Part shown: piece by piece, positions 22,803 to 34,683 of the stretch
Position numbering within the stretch: the stretch's first letter is position 1
Layout: the number at the start of each line of letters is the position of its first letter
NCBI GenBank assembly: GCA_029532415.1
Contig: JAQOTA010000054.1
Location: forward strand, 3,906,001 to 3,970,000
Length of the DNA: 64,000 nt
Reading direction: 5' to 3'
From: Marasmius tenuissimus
Lineage: Eukaryota > Basidiomycota > Agaricomycetes > Agaricales > Marasmiaceae
Made by a program: the position numbers and the translations under genes
The notes under the pieces: generated by a model
Database searches by the model: none
The model's input: the letters and a program-made list of their open reading frames with translations, nothing else
What the model was told of the DNA's origin: nothing

Positions 22803-23846
22803 CTAAGACTGCGGGGCGAGAACGACCCTGGGACAGTTGTCCCCTGTTGGTTCCCAATCAGAAGCCGCCATAATCTTCACGGCGAGCGCTGACACGGTGG
22901 CCCCGTTGATGGGAGTTGTGGGTCTCTTCCATCCTTCCTCGATCGGAAGGCGTTCTTCGCGGAAGAAGATCTGGACGAACCTACAACACGATGAGAGGTA
23001 GGAAAAAGTCAGTCCAAAGTGCAATAGGGAGGAAAACAGACCCGGCACTCACTTCTTAGGCGCGTCACCGGTGATCGGGTCACCCATAACACTCAAATAG
23101 AACCCGCTCTCTCCTGCCCGAGTGCCCTGCTGGAAGTCCGTGTTGGTCACGTTTGGATTCCTGCTGAGGGAATCTGCAAGTCGAGCATGCATTACTCGGC
23201 CCGCAGAAGTCGTGTTGTAGACATCCGAGCCTGGGTTGGAGTTGAGAAGAGTCGAAAAGGTGGTCTCATTGAAACGAATGTGGTCGCCGATGGCAATGTC
23301 CTCACGGGAGAGCGAGGCATCATGCTCGATGTTGCCGTGTCTGCGGGTAAGGGAGTAGACAGTGAGAATTTGCTTCCTGATTTTCAAACAGTGGTGAGAC
23401 GCGTACAAGGCGATGTCGTGAAGTGACATGGTCTGTGCTTCATGGGATGTGAGGAGACCAATTTTGCCGGCAGTGGTTGGGATATCGGATTCCATGTTGT
23501 AGCCCTCTGTAGGGAGGTGAGAGATCGGGTCAATGACTAAAGATGATGGGACGGAAGGCTCGTTGGCCAACTTACTGAGTGAAGCTTCAATAATCATAGG
23601 CACTGAAATATTACGACCGTCCCTCGGTAAGAGTCCGTGATTAGCCAGCCTACAAAGGTGTTAGCTCCTCCAGTGTGGTATATGGTATGGATCAACGCAC
23701 GTATTGAGACCTGGACAGGGCCCACGCAGGTCGTTGGGCCCCGGGGCTTGCCATGGGTACGCAGAGAAGTCGAAGCCACCGTCCTGGGCCTGAGCGATGC
23801 CGACAGCCAGAGTGACGAGAGAAACGACGAGCTTGCTGAGGTTCAT
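22803..23846 (-). CDS. Short-type unspecific peroxygenase/chloroperoxidase-like haem-thiolate enzyme
   Basis: Predicted secreted haem-thiolate peroxidase (Peroxidase_2 family). Characterised members use H2O2 to oxyfunctionalise or halogenate organic substrates. The start at 23846 gives the signal peptide MNLSKLVVSLVTLAVGIAQ. RGPCPGLNT holds the proximal Cys that ligates haem, and it continues across an intron into LANHGLLPRDGRNIS. The distal motif EHDASLSRED has the E-H-D triad seen in peroxygenases. The last exon reads FVQIFFREERLPIEEGWKRP and ends VVLAPQS. With two introns the mature length is about 260 residues, matching the short class. A possible TATATA lies about 95 bp upstream. Peroxygenase versus halogenase activity cannot be decided from sequence. 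Confidence 0.9.
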
Positions 23847-23942
23847 AAAGTCGACGCGATGGGTTGCTTGCTCGTGGACAGTAAGGAGTAGCGGAAGTGA
23901 GTTTTTGTGTTTTGGGTCTCTACTGGGCGTTAGTTCATTTTG

Positions 23943-23952
23943 CTTATATAGC
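23943..23952 (-). promoter_or_regulatory. TATA-like box of the peroxygenase gene
   Basis: TTATATAGC about 100 bp upstream of the start codon is the best TATA candidate in the region. Confidence 0.4.
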
Positions 23953-24819
23953 CTCAACTTCCAGGCAGTCTTCCGAGGACATCAGGATGAGGTACAAGTA
24001 TCCGTATCTATCCATCATTCGTGTGGACACGGCGAGTTTGAGTACTGCTGTAACCAAAAAGTCGTAAGGTACTTCTAATCCTAGGGGAATCTCAAGAAGG
24101 AGGAGCAAAAGTTCACGTATTTCCGGCAGTCAGTACACGGCCAGTGCGGATTCGCCTACTTCTTGAATGCAATGGAATTGTTTTGACATACCCGTCATTA
24201 ACGCGCAGTATACTCACCACCGGCGCCATATGCCCCCTTGCCATTGAGGATTCTGCACTCGAGAGAGAGAGATAAAGAAGTGGCTGTTGGAGACCTGCCT
24301 TGCAGTGGGTCCATTTGAAGAATGGTTCTGTCGCCACCTAGGAAAGCACTCAAGGGAGGCCCGGATCGCTGCCAGTACAAGTTGAAGTTGCAATTGCACC
24401 GCGTGCAAGGTGAAGCTAGAAGGTCGATGGGTTGATGTATCGCCTGACGGACAGTATGCACGGCGGTAGGTGACCGTCACCTTGCACGCGGTGTTACCGT
24501 ATTACAGGAGAGCATGGGTACCAGTTCGAGCATTGTCAGATTATCAGTCCACAGCAGTAGTTCGATTGGGATCAGAAATCTCGCTTTGTGAGTTGGTGGA
24601 TCTGGCCGCAGGCTGATGCAGATGACAGCTGAAATCTGGGATCGATATTTAGTGCTGTTGGTACTATATAATCTCATCTCGACCAGTACTTTCTCGCCCT
24701 CAGAAGGCACAACGGGTGGTTGACTGTGTGATTAAGCTTATCTTGCGCTGTTGTATTTATTCCGTTGTGGACAACACCTCTTCTCACAGATTTCTTGCAA
24801 ATGCATTTGGCAAAAACAA
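23953..24819. other. Intergenic stretch, nothing recognised
   Basis: Upstream of the peroxygenase and downstream of the minus-strand tRNA. Frames are short and motif-free. Confidence 0.4.
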
Positions 24820-24910
24820 TGCATTAAGAGGGAATCGAACCCCCGGCGGGTCGAATCGACAGATGTACACTTAATGGCAACGACCCAGGTTACCACTACC
24901 CCATTAATGC
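24820..24910 (-). tRNA. tRNA-Gly(GCC) with a 20-nt intron
   Basis: Same cloverleaf as the copy at 7555-7643: acceptor GCATTAA/TTAATGC, D loop AGTGGTA, T loop TTCGATT, anticodon GCC, A37. All 71 mature positions are identical. The intron after A37 is 20 nt and unrelated to the 18-nt intron of the other copy. A TTTTT terminator follows a few bases downstream on the minus strand. Confidence 0.82.
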
Positions 24911-25046
24911 TCATAGAAAATGTGTGCATTGATTACTATGACTATTTTTCGCGGTAGTGTAATCTCCAATACAAACATTAGAATCTGTACATTACGCCCC
25001 AGTAGAGAAAAGTCACCAGAACAATAGTATCCTATCAAGCCAAACA

Positions 25047-27098
25047 TCACGCGGTCAAATCACAAACCCCAGGTCTCAAAGCGCAATACAAAGGCTGCAA
25101 ATGAATCGCCCCCACACCTCTCTGATTCAACCTAAACCCAACATCATGCAGCCTCGGCAACGCCTCACTCACATTCCCTCCTGGTCCGCTCCAGAATAAC
25201 TCCGCAGACGAGGCTGCTCGCGGCCAAACGATCGAATCGAGGTTCTGCGGGCCACTTTGCTCGGTCCACAAAAGATGTTGGCCGCCAAGGACAAGTTTAG
25301 CTTCAGCTTGGGTGAGATTGGCGGTCGGATCGAAGGAGTAGGACTATCGGGGACGTAAGGTGAGTTGCGAACGTTCATGAACGCAAAGAAAAAAAAAAAC
25401 CCTTTGCTTACCTTTTGCCACGTCTTAAAGGGGTCGCACCAACTATTCGCACCTCCGTTGTCGCCGATCCACTCTCCAGCACCACAATCGAGATAGAAAT
25501 AGTCGGATGCAGCATGAACGAACCGGAACCCCTTCTTAGCGACAGCTTTAGCATCGTCGGAGGAGATCCAGACACTCGAGAAGTCGAACAACGAATTAGC
25601 CAGGCTGGTATGATCTCGCGATATATCGAACGGACTTACAACACGACCGTGTCATTGCGTAGACCAATCTGGTGCTCGAGAGCCATCTCCTGCCACACCG
25701 CAGCCGTCTTGCCCCGCTTGTGCAATGCGTCGTGTGTCGCTCTCACAAATCCGTCCAGGGCCTGCTCCAGGGTCTTCCCGCTCGTTTTAAGCGATTGCTG
25801 TGTCTCCGGATCCTCGTTGTAACACCTCTGGTTGACTTCGTCTCCACCTGTCGAGAAGAACTTGGACGGAAAGAGGGAGGATGCGGCGTCGATGACACTG
25901 GCAGTGAAATTGACTGTTGCAGGCGAGGCGAGGCGAAGCTGTCCAGCAGGAGGCTCATTGGCATAGTTGGCCCAAGGTCTCTTCCCGTTACAAGCGATAT
26001 GTTGAGGGTACGCGTTGCCAATAACGGTGGTGTGTCCTGGAGTGTCTATCTCCGCAATAACGTCGATGCCGCGCTTTGAGTCCCAATCTCAAGTCAGTCC
26101 AGATCGTCAAAGAAGGCTACGAGTCGTTCAGAACTTACTGCAGCTGCATAAGAGACGATGTCTTTTACATCTTGTTGAGTGTATACCGCGGACGACGAGT
26201 AAGCTCCCTTTTCTGCGAGCTCCATGAAGCCAGGCACCTGAAGCGGGAAGCTCTGACTGTCGACAACGTGCCAATGGAATGCGTTCATCTGAGAGCGATT
26301 TGAATAGAACGTTCAGTCCATGTGGATGCCCCCAACAATCGTATGGTCAAGAAAAGGCTGACCTTCACGAGGCTCATAGCATCCAAAGTTCGCTTGATGT
26401 CCTGAACAGGAAAGCTAACAATAGATAACCATTGAGATGAAGAAGTTTTCGGTGCAAGCCGACGGCTCACTAATTTCGAGCAGTATCGAGCATGAGTCCA
26501 CGATATGGCTGAGATATCAACGGTTAGAACTAATGAGTGTGCTTAAATTAAATTTCAGACTCACATATTTAGGCGAGTCACTGATATGCACCGGTGCTTG
26601 AACAGTGTAAGTCGTGCCATCCCAAAAGTACCACAACTGCTGGAACGTTGTCAATCCCCGATATAAGCCAAGCGTCGATTTGGCTTTGAGTGTCGCTGCT
26701 GACCCATCGGCTGGTATATCGAGCGTATATTCTTCAATACGATTCTCGATAGCGTCCACAGCCTCTTCAGAAATGCCTCGAACGTTGCCTTTGACGCCCT
26801 CCAAGGACAATACGAGATTGCCCAACTCCTTCGCACCCGCTTTGAGAATTGTAGCATCAGCAGCACCACGACCAACGACCAAGCGCTCCAGCTTGTCATT
26901 TTTAACGGAAGATTTCGTCCGCGAGATGGCATCCAGAAGGTCCTGAGGTACATTCGAGATGCCCGAAAGCGTTATATCGAATGAAGACGAAATCTTGAGT
27001 GCTTTCGACCCTACGGTCATAGTCTGTGGACGAGGCCATATTGCGATCGCACTAATGGCTAGGTTGGATATTAGGCTGAGGAGAACTTTGCGCTTCAT
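25047..27098 (-). CDS. Beta-N-acetylhexosaminidase, GH20 (copy 1)
   Basis: Predicted secreted exo-beta-N-acetylhexosaminidase acting on chitooligosaccharides. The start is set at 27098, the first ATG, giving MKRKVLLSLISNLAISAIAI as signal peptide. The N-terminal accessory domain runs from IWPRPQTMTVGSKALKISSS to LYRGLTTFQQLWYFWDGTT. The barrel holds MNAFHWHVVDSQSFPLQVP, GIDVIAEIDTPGHTTVIG and the catalytic pair in FFSTGGDEVNQRCY (Asp-Glu). Later come DYFYLDCGAGEWIG, LLWTEQSGPQNLDSIVWPRA and the terminal CALRPGVCDLTA, with two Cys likely bridged. About eight introns are present. It lies directly downstream of, and on the same strand as, a close paralogue. Confidence 0.92.
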
Positions 27099-27510
27099 GA
27101 TGGTAGCTGGAGGCAAGTCGAAGAAGTTTGGTCAGATCTCCCCCAATGATCGGATGCTACTGGAGACTGCGCACGGAACTATTTTTCCTTCTGTCACGAC
27201 ACCTTTTCGCTTCTTCGAACGCCACCAGAGAATGAATAATGAATGAGTTCATGAGACTCAGAGTGTGGGTAAGGGTACCACATGCCCATGCCAGATGATG
27301 GTGGAGAAGAACAAAGACGTTTAGCGCCCGAATAGCGCTTCGACCTGCCCTCAGGTGCTCGACAGAGGCCGCCAACGAAACGAACGCAAGTAGGTATATA
27401 ATTCCAGATAGTGAGGATATAGCGAGTAACGACTGACTGTAAAGGTGTATATACACGGCACGAACAGTCCGATTCCCAAGTCAGTCCTTCAAATTCCTTC
27501 CAGCGACCCC
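27099..27510. promoter_or_regulatory. Promoter region between the tandem hexosaminidases
   Basis: This roughly 410-bp gap must contain the terminator of copy 2 and the promoter of copy 1. AT-rich TATATA elements are visible near 27390 and 27446, but both lie far from the start codon, so none is assigned. Confidence 0.35.
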
Positions 27511-29547
27511 TCACGCGGTCAAATCACAAACACCCGGCCTAAGCGCACAGTACAAGGGTTGCAACGGGATCGCATCAATACCTCTCTTGTTCATCCTGAA
27601 CGCTATATCGTGCAACCGAGGCAAAGCCGTACTGATGTTTCCACCTGGCCCACTCCAGAAAATTTCCGCCGAAGAAGCAGCACGAGGCCAAACGGTGTCA
27701 TCGAGGTTCTGTGGGCCAGCTTGTTCCGTCCAGAGGAGTTGTTGACCGCCTAAGACAAGCTGAGCTTCGGATTCAGTGAGGTTAGCGGTTGGGTTGAAGG
27801 AGTATGCCTGAGTATCGCAGAGGTAAAAACGTTAAATATGAAATCGGTATCACTTCGATAAGGGCGAACCTTCTGCCAGGTCTTGAAAGGATCGCACCAG
27901 CTGTTTCCAGTCGGGAAATCGCCAACCCATCCACCATGGCCACAATCCAGGTAGAAGTAATCAGACGCAGCATGAACAAGTCTGAACCCCTTTTGAGCGA
28001 CAGCCTTGACATCGTCCGACGAGATCCACACACTACAGGTCAAAAAGTCGCGTGAGTCGACCCAGAACAGATCCGCAGTACCAACTTGCACTCACAGAAT
28101 AACCGAATCATTGCGCAGCTTCACCTCTGTATGATCTAAAACCATCTCCTGCCACACAACCGCTGACTTGCCCTGCGCATGCAACACCTCGTGCGTAGCA
28201 CCAACAAAGTCTCCAAGAGCACCCTCCAACGTCTTCCCGCTAGCGCCTAGCTGTTCCTGCGTCTCCGGATCTTCCTGGTAACATTTCTGGTTCACTTCGT
28301 CCCCACCAGTCGAGAACAACTTGGACTGGAAGAGAGAAGCGGCAGCGTCAATCAAGCTCGCTGTGAAGTTGACAGTTTCGGGTGAAGCAAGGCGGAGTTG
28401 ACCTGCGGGAGGCTCGTTGGCGTATGTTGCCCAGGGAGTCTTCTCGTGGCAAGCGATGTGTTCAGGGAAAACGTTGTGGATGATAGAGGTGTGGCCAGGT
28501 GTGTCGATCTCAGCGAGAACGTCGATGCCGCGCTATGTGATCACGGGTTTCATCAGTCAAGATAGCACTTGAAGATCACTTGAAAGAGGAGCACGCACTG
28601 CAGCAGCATAGGCGATGATATCCTTCACGTCTTCTTGAGTGTAGACCGATGACGGCGTGTAGGCTCCCTTCTCAGAAAGTTCCAAGAATCCCGGAATTTG
28701 GAGTGGGAAGCTCTGACTGTCGACGACGTGCCAGTGGAAGGTGTTGATCTAAAAAAGCCAGCAAGAGCGGAGAGTAAGCTAAATGGGGTATAGTAACAAG
28801 AAGCCGGTTGCGTACCTTGACCATGCTCATTGCATCCAAAGTGCGCTTAATATCCTCAACCGGGAAACTAGGATCAGAAACCATTCAATTGGAAGTATGG
28901 CGATGGTGGGCCGGGAAACACGCACTAATTTCGAGCGGTATCGAGCATGAGTCCACGGTAAGGCTTTAGAGGGGTAGGTCAGATGCTGATGAACGAGGAG
29001 TGGACCACATGAGACGCACGTATTTTGGGGAATCAGTAATCTGCACAGGTGCCTCAACAGAATACACAGTATCATCCCAGAAATACCAGAGCTGCTGGAA
29101 CGTCGTCAACCCTCTGTATAGCCCAAGCGTCGAATTTGCCGTAAGGGTCGCAGCGGAGCCGTCATCGGGAACGCTAAGCGTGTATCCTTCAGCCCTGTTC
29201 TCAATCGCGTCAACAGCCTCTTCCGAAATGCTTCGAACGTCGCCCGAGGCATTCTCCAAAGACACAACAAGCTCGTTCAACTCTGCGCCCTGTCCGAAAG
29301 CATCTGCATCCACAGCACCACGACCAACAACGAGCCTTTCGAGTTTATCGTTCGAAATTGCGTTTTTGGTGCTCTCAATGGCATCCAGAAGGTCTTGAGG
29401 GGCGTTCGTGATTCCCTCGAGTGTGATATCAAACGATGACGAGATTTTGACGGCTTTAGAACCAGTGGTGACACTCTGCGGTTGAGGCCATAGGGCAGTC
29501 GAGCTACCGACGAGGGCAGCGACGAAGAAGAGGGTGCTGCGTGTCAT
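27511..29547 (-). CDS. Beta-N-acetylhexosaminidase, GH20 (copy 2)
   Basis: Tandem paralogue of copy 1. The start at 29547 gives MTRSTLFFVAALVGSSTALW. Domain order is the same: WPQPQSVTTGSKAVKISSSF, LYRGLTTFQQLWYFWDDTV, then the GH20 barrel with the catalytic Asp-Glu in LFSTGGDEVNQKCY. Then follow VWISSDDVKAVAQKGFRLV, DYFYLDCGHGGWVGDF, and a terminus identical to copy 1 (CALRPGVCDLTA). GTATAAAT (29584-29591) about 40 bp upstream is a plausible TATA box. No frame breaks were found. The two copies differ throughout the N-terminal domain, so they may be specialised, but both keep the catalytic residues. Confidence 0.92.
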
Positions 29548-30576
29548 GGGAGTTTGGGATGTAAAACATATGAGACATGGTTTGATTTATACTCGACCCC
29601 CTCCGAAACAGACATCACCGATCTGGGGTTCTCCACATGGGTGTTCTGGATCCGGGTGGGTGATGTCGGGGAGCATCAACTGACTGGACCAGGGCCAGGA
29701 ATGGTACGAATCGAAACGGTAAACCGGTTGATTGAATAGACCAATTTGAGATGGCATACGTCCTTAGAGAGGGCATCAGGTGCCTCAGCCTCTCGGTGGC
29801 GTCAAAAGCAGCAGACAGGTCCTAGTGGGCCAGCAGCCGCCAATAATGGCTTTGTATAGTTGGCCCATGTGGAGACTGAGTCGAGATAGTTTTGCACATC
29901 GCAAGGGTTGATGGAGGTTGATGGTAGTGAGAACAGAATCTAATCAATCGAAAAAGAACCAGAATCAATCATTCGAACTGTATGGTCGTCTATACATTCC
30001 CACTTGACCAAGACTCGAGTTAAATTGTACCGAGGGTGCGAGGAAAGCTTGGGTCGTCTCTTGGTCTCGACGAGGCTGAGATTCGAACGTGGTAGGCATG
30101 GTTCAAACTTCGCCATGCAGTTGATCCCCAATGGGTAAGATATGAGGATATTGCTGAGCAACTCGCCCCGAAGTCTGAGAAAGAGATTGTACCACTCTCG
30201 TTGTATACGATTTGTCCTACGCGAGAGACATCGTAAAGTACGTATCACCTTCCGTGACGGTCTCTTTGAAACGGCAAAACGGGATCTAAGTCAGTTCCAG
30301 ATTGCGAGGATCGCAGGAAAGTTGAACGTACGCTCTGAAGCCGCCCAATACTTGTTGTGAACTATACGTCGTGGTCATGGCTGGAGGAAAGGAACTGTTA
30401 TTCAGGATAAACTCGAGGCCATCATCCATGGCAATATCCACTACAATCTCCCAGAATCCGGCCGAAAACATGGGACGCGTTTGGTCCGATCTTTACCAAA
30501 TATGGCTCACGCTGCGCAGCACGGTCACCTCTCAATCGAACGTCATTGGCACACATAACTGGTTTCTCATTCCTCA
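29548..30576. other. Intergenic stretch, nothing recognised
   Basis: Divergent upstream region between hexosaminidase copy 2 and the RRT8-like gene. It includes a TATA-like site for the former at 29581-29594. Short frames at 29940-30471 match nothing I know. Confidence 0.4.
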
Positions 30577-31924
30577 ATGTCAACGATCTCTGCAGGTCCA
30601 GAAGCTCAAGATTCTCTCTTCAAGACTCCAAAGGAAGAAAACGTGCCAGACAACCTCGTTAGAGCAACCAATCGACTTCAATTTCCACCCTCTTATGTTG
30701 TAGTCGGTGTCTACCGGCTTTGTACGGACAGAGGGTTGTTGATCGCATCCTGGCAGAAGTGTAAGCATGGGACCGTTCGAGGTGCTGTCGTGGGTGCTGT
30801 ATGGGTGCGTAGCAGTGACCATTGACCGTAATATCTTCCTGGCTGAAGATTCATGAACTTATGTTCATCATCATCTATAGACATTCTTCACATTTGGCCT
30901 TCAGAGGAAGTTCATCGAAGTATTCCTATCAAAGTGTGTTGCATACCGCTCTCGAAAGACCTGCTTTTTCTAAGAACGTCGACGCCATAGCTCACCTCGA
31001 GTCACTGGACTCTCACACGACACCATGTTCGGGTACAAGATCCCATTCAGTGTTCATACCTGTACGCGACAGCCTTCAGCCTCTGGACTCTGTAGAGCTG
31101 ACGCCCGGTATAGACGCCACAGTCCTCCTCCTAAGTACACAAATCACCTACATCCTCCGATTCTTCCTCTCCCGCAACATCCGCATCGCACGAGACCGCG
31201 TCTGGGACCAAACCGTTCTCTCGCGTGGCAAAGGGCCCGATTTCTGGCAACCATACGTCGAGGAATGGGACAACCCGCCTCCCGTACAGATGAGCGAGAC
31301 GCGGTTGGAGAGATTAACTGGTGGATGGTTCGGAGCTCTGGTCGTTAAACGATGTGCGTTTCTCTTGCCTACAATCGCGGAATGTAGACCAAGTTGACCC
31401 CTTGCGGTGAATACACAGTTCTATTGGCACCCTTAGCGCTGTACCCCTTCGTCGGTATCGTGGTATCAGCGTGGTTTAAAGGCCTCGGAACTGCGAAGAT
31501 TCTTCATCGGCGGGTCTGTCTGCCCCTTCATGATACCGTACAATTCCTTGGCTGACACGTTTCCCCAAGTACTTTGAAGCAAAAAAGATGACCCAAGGAC
31601 AGATAGCCGTATTCATGGAAGAGCGGAAATGGGACTACCGAGGTACGTTTCTCGTGTTGACCTGCACTCTCCCATCGTCTTAACTCGGAGTTTCTTGGAA
31701 TCAGCGTTCGGGTTCACTGCCGCCCTCCTCGAAGGGATTCCCATCATCGGATTGTTCTTCACGGTGTCGAACAGGATTGGCGCCGCAATGTGGGCACATG
31801 GTGGGTTTTACGGTCTCCTTCCCGCTCTTTTCCTTCCTTGACCAATACCTTACTTACCTGCTGCGATACACCCGAAGATCTGGAAAAACGTCAACATTAC
31901 GTCGCGGCCAAGAAGAAGCTGTAG
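30577..31924 (+). CDS. RRT8/LDS-like (EI24-related) multipass membrane protein
   Basis: Resembles fungal proteins named after yeast Rrt8/Lds1/Lds2, which are linked to lipid droplets and outer spore-wall formation. The start at 30577 reads MSTISAGPEAQDS, then FPPSYVVVGVYRLCTDRGLL and HGTVRGAVVGAVW. The next exons give FTFGLQRKFIEVFLS, SPRVTGLSHDTMFGYKIPFS, then VHTYATVLLLSTQITYILRF and DRVWDQTVLSRGKGPDFWQP. The end reads FTAALLEGIPIIGLFFTVS, NRIGAAMWAHDLEKRQH and a Lys-rich terminus. A 52-nt intron (GTACGC...TATAG near 31062-31113) removes what looks at first like a frameshift. The match is from memory of the family's conserved strings, so the name is moderately secure; multipass character is evident. 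Confidence 0.7.
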
Positions 31925-32938
31925 AGAGCGGACCTCCGTAACGTCCTCGAGAAGTACTAGTAAATATAATTCTACAGGTTTCGTAGCCATTTGAGGTTTA
32001 GAAGTTAGGCTTGGCTCCTGGTGGCAGTGGGTGGCACGCATGGTGGGAATGGACTTTAGCTTTCTTTATCATATCATGTAGAAGTTCGGACCTTAGTTCT
32101 TTGTATCTACCCTGCTTATCATGCACAGCAGCCCACAGCACTCTTGTTGGACTTCTGATTTTGAGTACCCATGACCTACTGGGTATGCTGTTGAATTAGG
32201 TGAATAATTTTGGGGGGTGGCACGAATGTTGCCGCTATGATAGATGAGCTGATGGAAGGACCTCGGGCAGGTGCACCGAAGGCTGATTTCACATGTGATT
32301 ATACATCGCGGGTGTTATACTCTACTTAGACTACTTGACAGTTTGACTGTAAGCGTGCGGAGCGTGATATGTGCAGTGCGTAACTGCGTTGGTAAAAAAA
32401 AAAGAGAAGAAAAAGATGTGAACAGGGAGAAATCTACAACTTGGCAATGATACAGTTGGCAGTCCTGAGTATGCAGGTCGTGATGTGAAGGATGTGGGAG
32501 CAGAGAGCTTGGAAAACAGCTAGACGATGCAAAAACGAATCCGAAGAAAGCGAGATTAACAATTGGACGGACAACGAAAGCGAAGGTGGAAGAGGTATAC
32601 AGTAAGGGAGGGGGAAGAGAAAAGGAGGTAGACAAGCGTATGGTTTAGATGGTTTCGATAATGAAAGAATAAAACCAGGCTCCAGAGCGAATGAAACAAA
32701 TGTGGGAGAGGAATGAAATCCGGAGAAACCGAGGGACGTTGACGTGAGAGGCGGGTCAGAAGACGGGGGAGTTCACAGCTTTCATCCTTTCAGAGTTAGA
32801 TCCGGAAGACTCGCAAAGCTGTGTCTGGCTGGAGAAAGAAGCTTTCAACAGCTTTGACGCTGAAAAATGTAGGTTATATCGACCGATAAAGCGATCTCCC
32901 CCGATGACGCGTAGAATGTGGAATGGAGATAGGTGGCA
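31925..32938. other. Intergenic stretch, nothing recognised
   Basis: 3' flanks of two convergent genes. It has AT-rich and purine-rich low-complexity runs near 32400 and 32600. Frames present have no motifs. Confidence 0.4.
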
Positions 32939-33447
32939 TTAAACCACGGTTAATGAGGAGGATGAGGAATTGGCCCTGCGAGGCTGATTAAAACGGTCTC
33001 TCTGGAGAGCAGGGAGAGGGATGCTGGGACGACGGAGGGGGATGTATTTGCTGAAGCTTGTGAAGGAGCGGCTGTTGATCGAGCCATTAGCACTTCCGTT
33101 TCGTGAATGTGCCATAGCCATTGAGGGTCTGTCGATTCCTGTGCCAGAACCATCTGCGCGACGACCCCGGGAAAGTAGGAACTCCTTGATTCGCTTCAGC
33201 ATGGACGTCTTTTGGAAGAAGTAGAGGAGAACGAGAAAGAGGAAAAAGATGACTGTGAGTGGTACGCGTATGAGCAATGCGTTGACGGGAAAATATCGGG
33301 TAACGCACGTAGGGCGAGAATGACTGTTCGCACCATCTCCTTCGATACATTCGGTCCATCATGATTGTCTGGATTCCCCTCGGTAGAGAGACCTATGGCA
33401 GTTGCAGACGCAGGCGGAACGAGGGCTGTGGTAGACTCGATGACCAT
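32939..33447 (-). CDS. Small single-pass membrane protein, unknown
   Basis: With the 56-nt intron GTGCGT...CACAG removed, the frame is 150 codons. The start at 33447 reads MVIESTTALVPPASATAIGL, a Ser/Thr/Ala-rich, probably extracytoplasmic N-terminal part. VRTVILALLIFFLFLVLLYF is one strong transmembrane helix. A basic tail (KRIKEFLLSRGRRADGSG) and a Ser/Arg-rich C terminus ending SSSSSLTVV follow. The intron splices exactly through the membrane segment, which supports the model. There may be an upstream exon with a signal peptide that I could not place. No family is recognised. Confidence 0.5.
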
Positions 33448-34683
33448 CTATCTGGTGGAGGAGACGAACGGGGAGGGGGAAGAAGACCAGCTTCATGACG
33501 CCACATATTATATATTGCCATCGGTCGGTCATACAGCAAAGTGTTCCGGAACGGCAGGACACGGCGCATTAATTCGATTATCGAGCGCGGCGACTTGGCA
33601 AGGACTTCTCATATCATTGACAGAATGGGTCATGTACATAGATCGGCGGTAGGTTAGATGATAGATCTTGAGGTCCGCTTGTACCTCCGGGTCTACTCGA
33701 ACCCCTCATTAGAGTGTCCAGTCCACAAGCCCCAGTTATTGTACTGACCTCCTGGAATGTCTGGGAGCTGCGTGCCGCGACTGTCATATGTATGCGAAAG
33801 GGTGAACGCTGCACTCTTCATCGCGCCCAAAAAATGACACACCTGCATTCCATCGCTTCAAGACTGCGGACAATGCTCCTCAGAGCACGCCTCGAGGCCT
33901 TCGGGGGTCTTCGTCGACGTGAGCGCTCAGTCCCTTCTCATGGTTGTAAAATTTTTTGTCTCTCGTGCGGACGGGCGCTTCTTGAGCAGAGAGTCTTGAC
34001 GAAATTGAACATTCTTAGTTCTTTGTTCCCCGATCCCCAGTTTTCGCCCCATTCTTTGCTGACAGAACCAGTCAAATCCGCCTGAATTCAGTTGTACAAA
34101 TAAAGGCACACCTCCAAGACTGTCACCCACACTGGCTCAAGCGTCTACAACATTCGTTTTTCCACCCCAAAATCATCAATCTCGCACAGCCCGAGGCTGA
34201 CTTGAGGCAACGTTCTTGCTTGGCGGACTTGGTAGTCCTTGAGATCTTGAAAGAGAATTCAATCGATTCAATCATACACAGTCATACACACCTTTCGAAA
34301 CTCGAGATCATGGAGAGGGTGAAAGAAGAGCCAGCTGCCAGGCCAATGCGGGGTTTGCTTGTTTCTGTGGGAATATTGTGTCGGCCTTGCCGTCCGGCAC
34401 GTGCAAGCTGCCGGCCGCGACTGGGGTACGATGCACGCCTAGTTCTCAATTGGCACTTCACCTTCAACTCCTCCCTCGTCGATCATCACCTTCAAGCATA
34501 GATGACTGTGTACTCGTCGCCAATCATTGTATCTACGTTCATTGTTATCCCCACCGATAACGATGTCTCAGACCGCGTACTCGGCCTCCGATGTATCACG
34601 ACTTGATCATCTGACGGCGAGTGGTGGGCAATAAAAGGTTCCAACCGAAACCGGGTAGTGGACAATCCGACTCCCCAGCGATC
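33448..34683. other. Intergenic stretch, nothing recognised
   Basis: More than 1.2 kb without a supportable gene. A 99-codon plus frame (34202-34501) has no motif. AATAAAAG near 34632 could be the TATA box of the next gene. Confidence 0.4.

Noticed and set aside
23187..23426. Plus-strand ORF inside the peroxygenase
   Set aside because: Antisense to the EHD-containing exon; no motif of its own.
31020..31140. Apparent frameshift in the RRT8-like gene
   Set aside because: A 52-nt GT-AG intron restores the conserved string HTYATVLLLSTQITYILRF, so the gene is intact.
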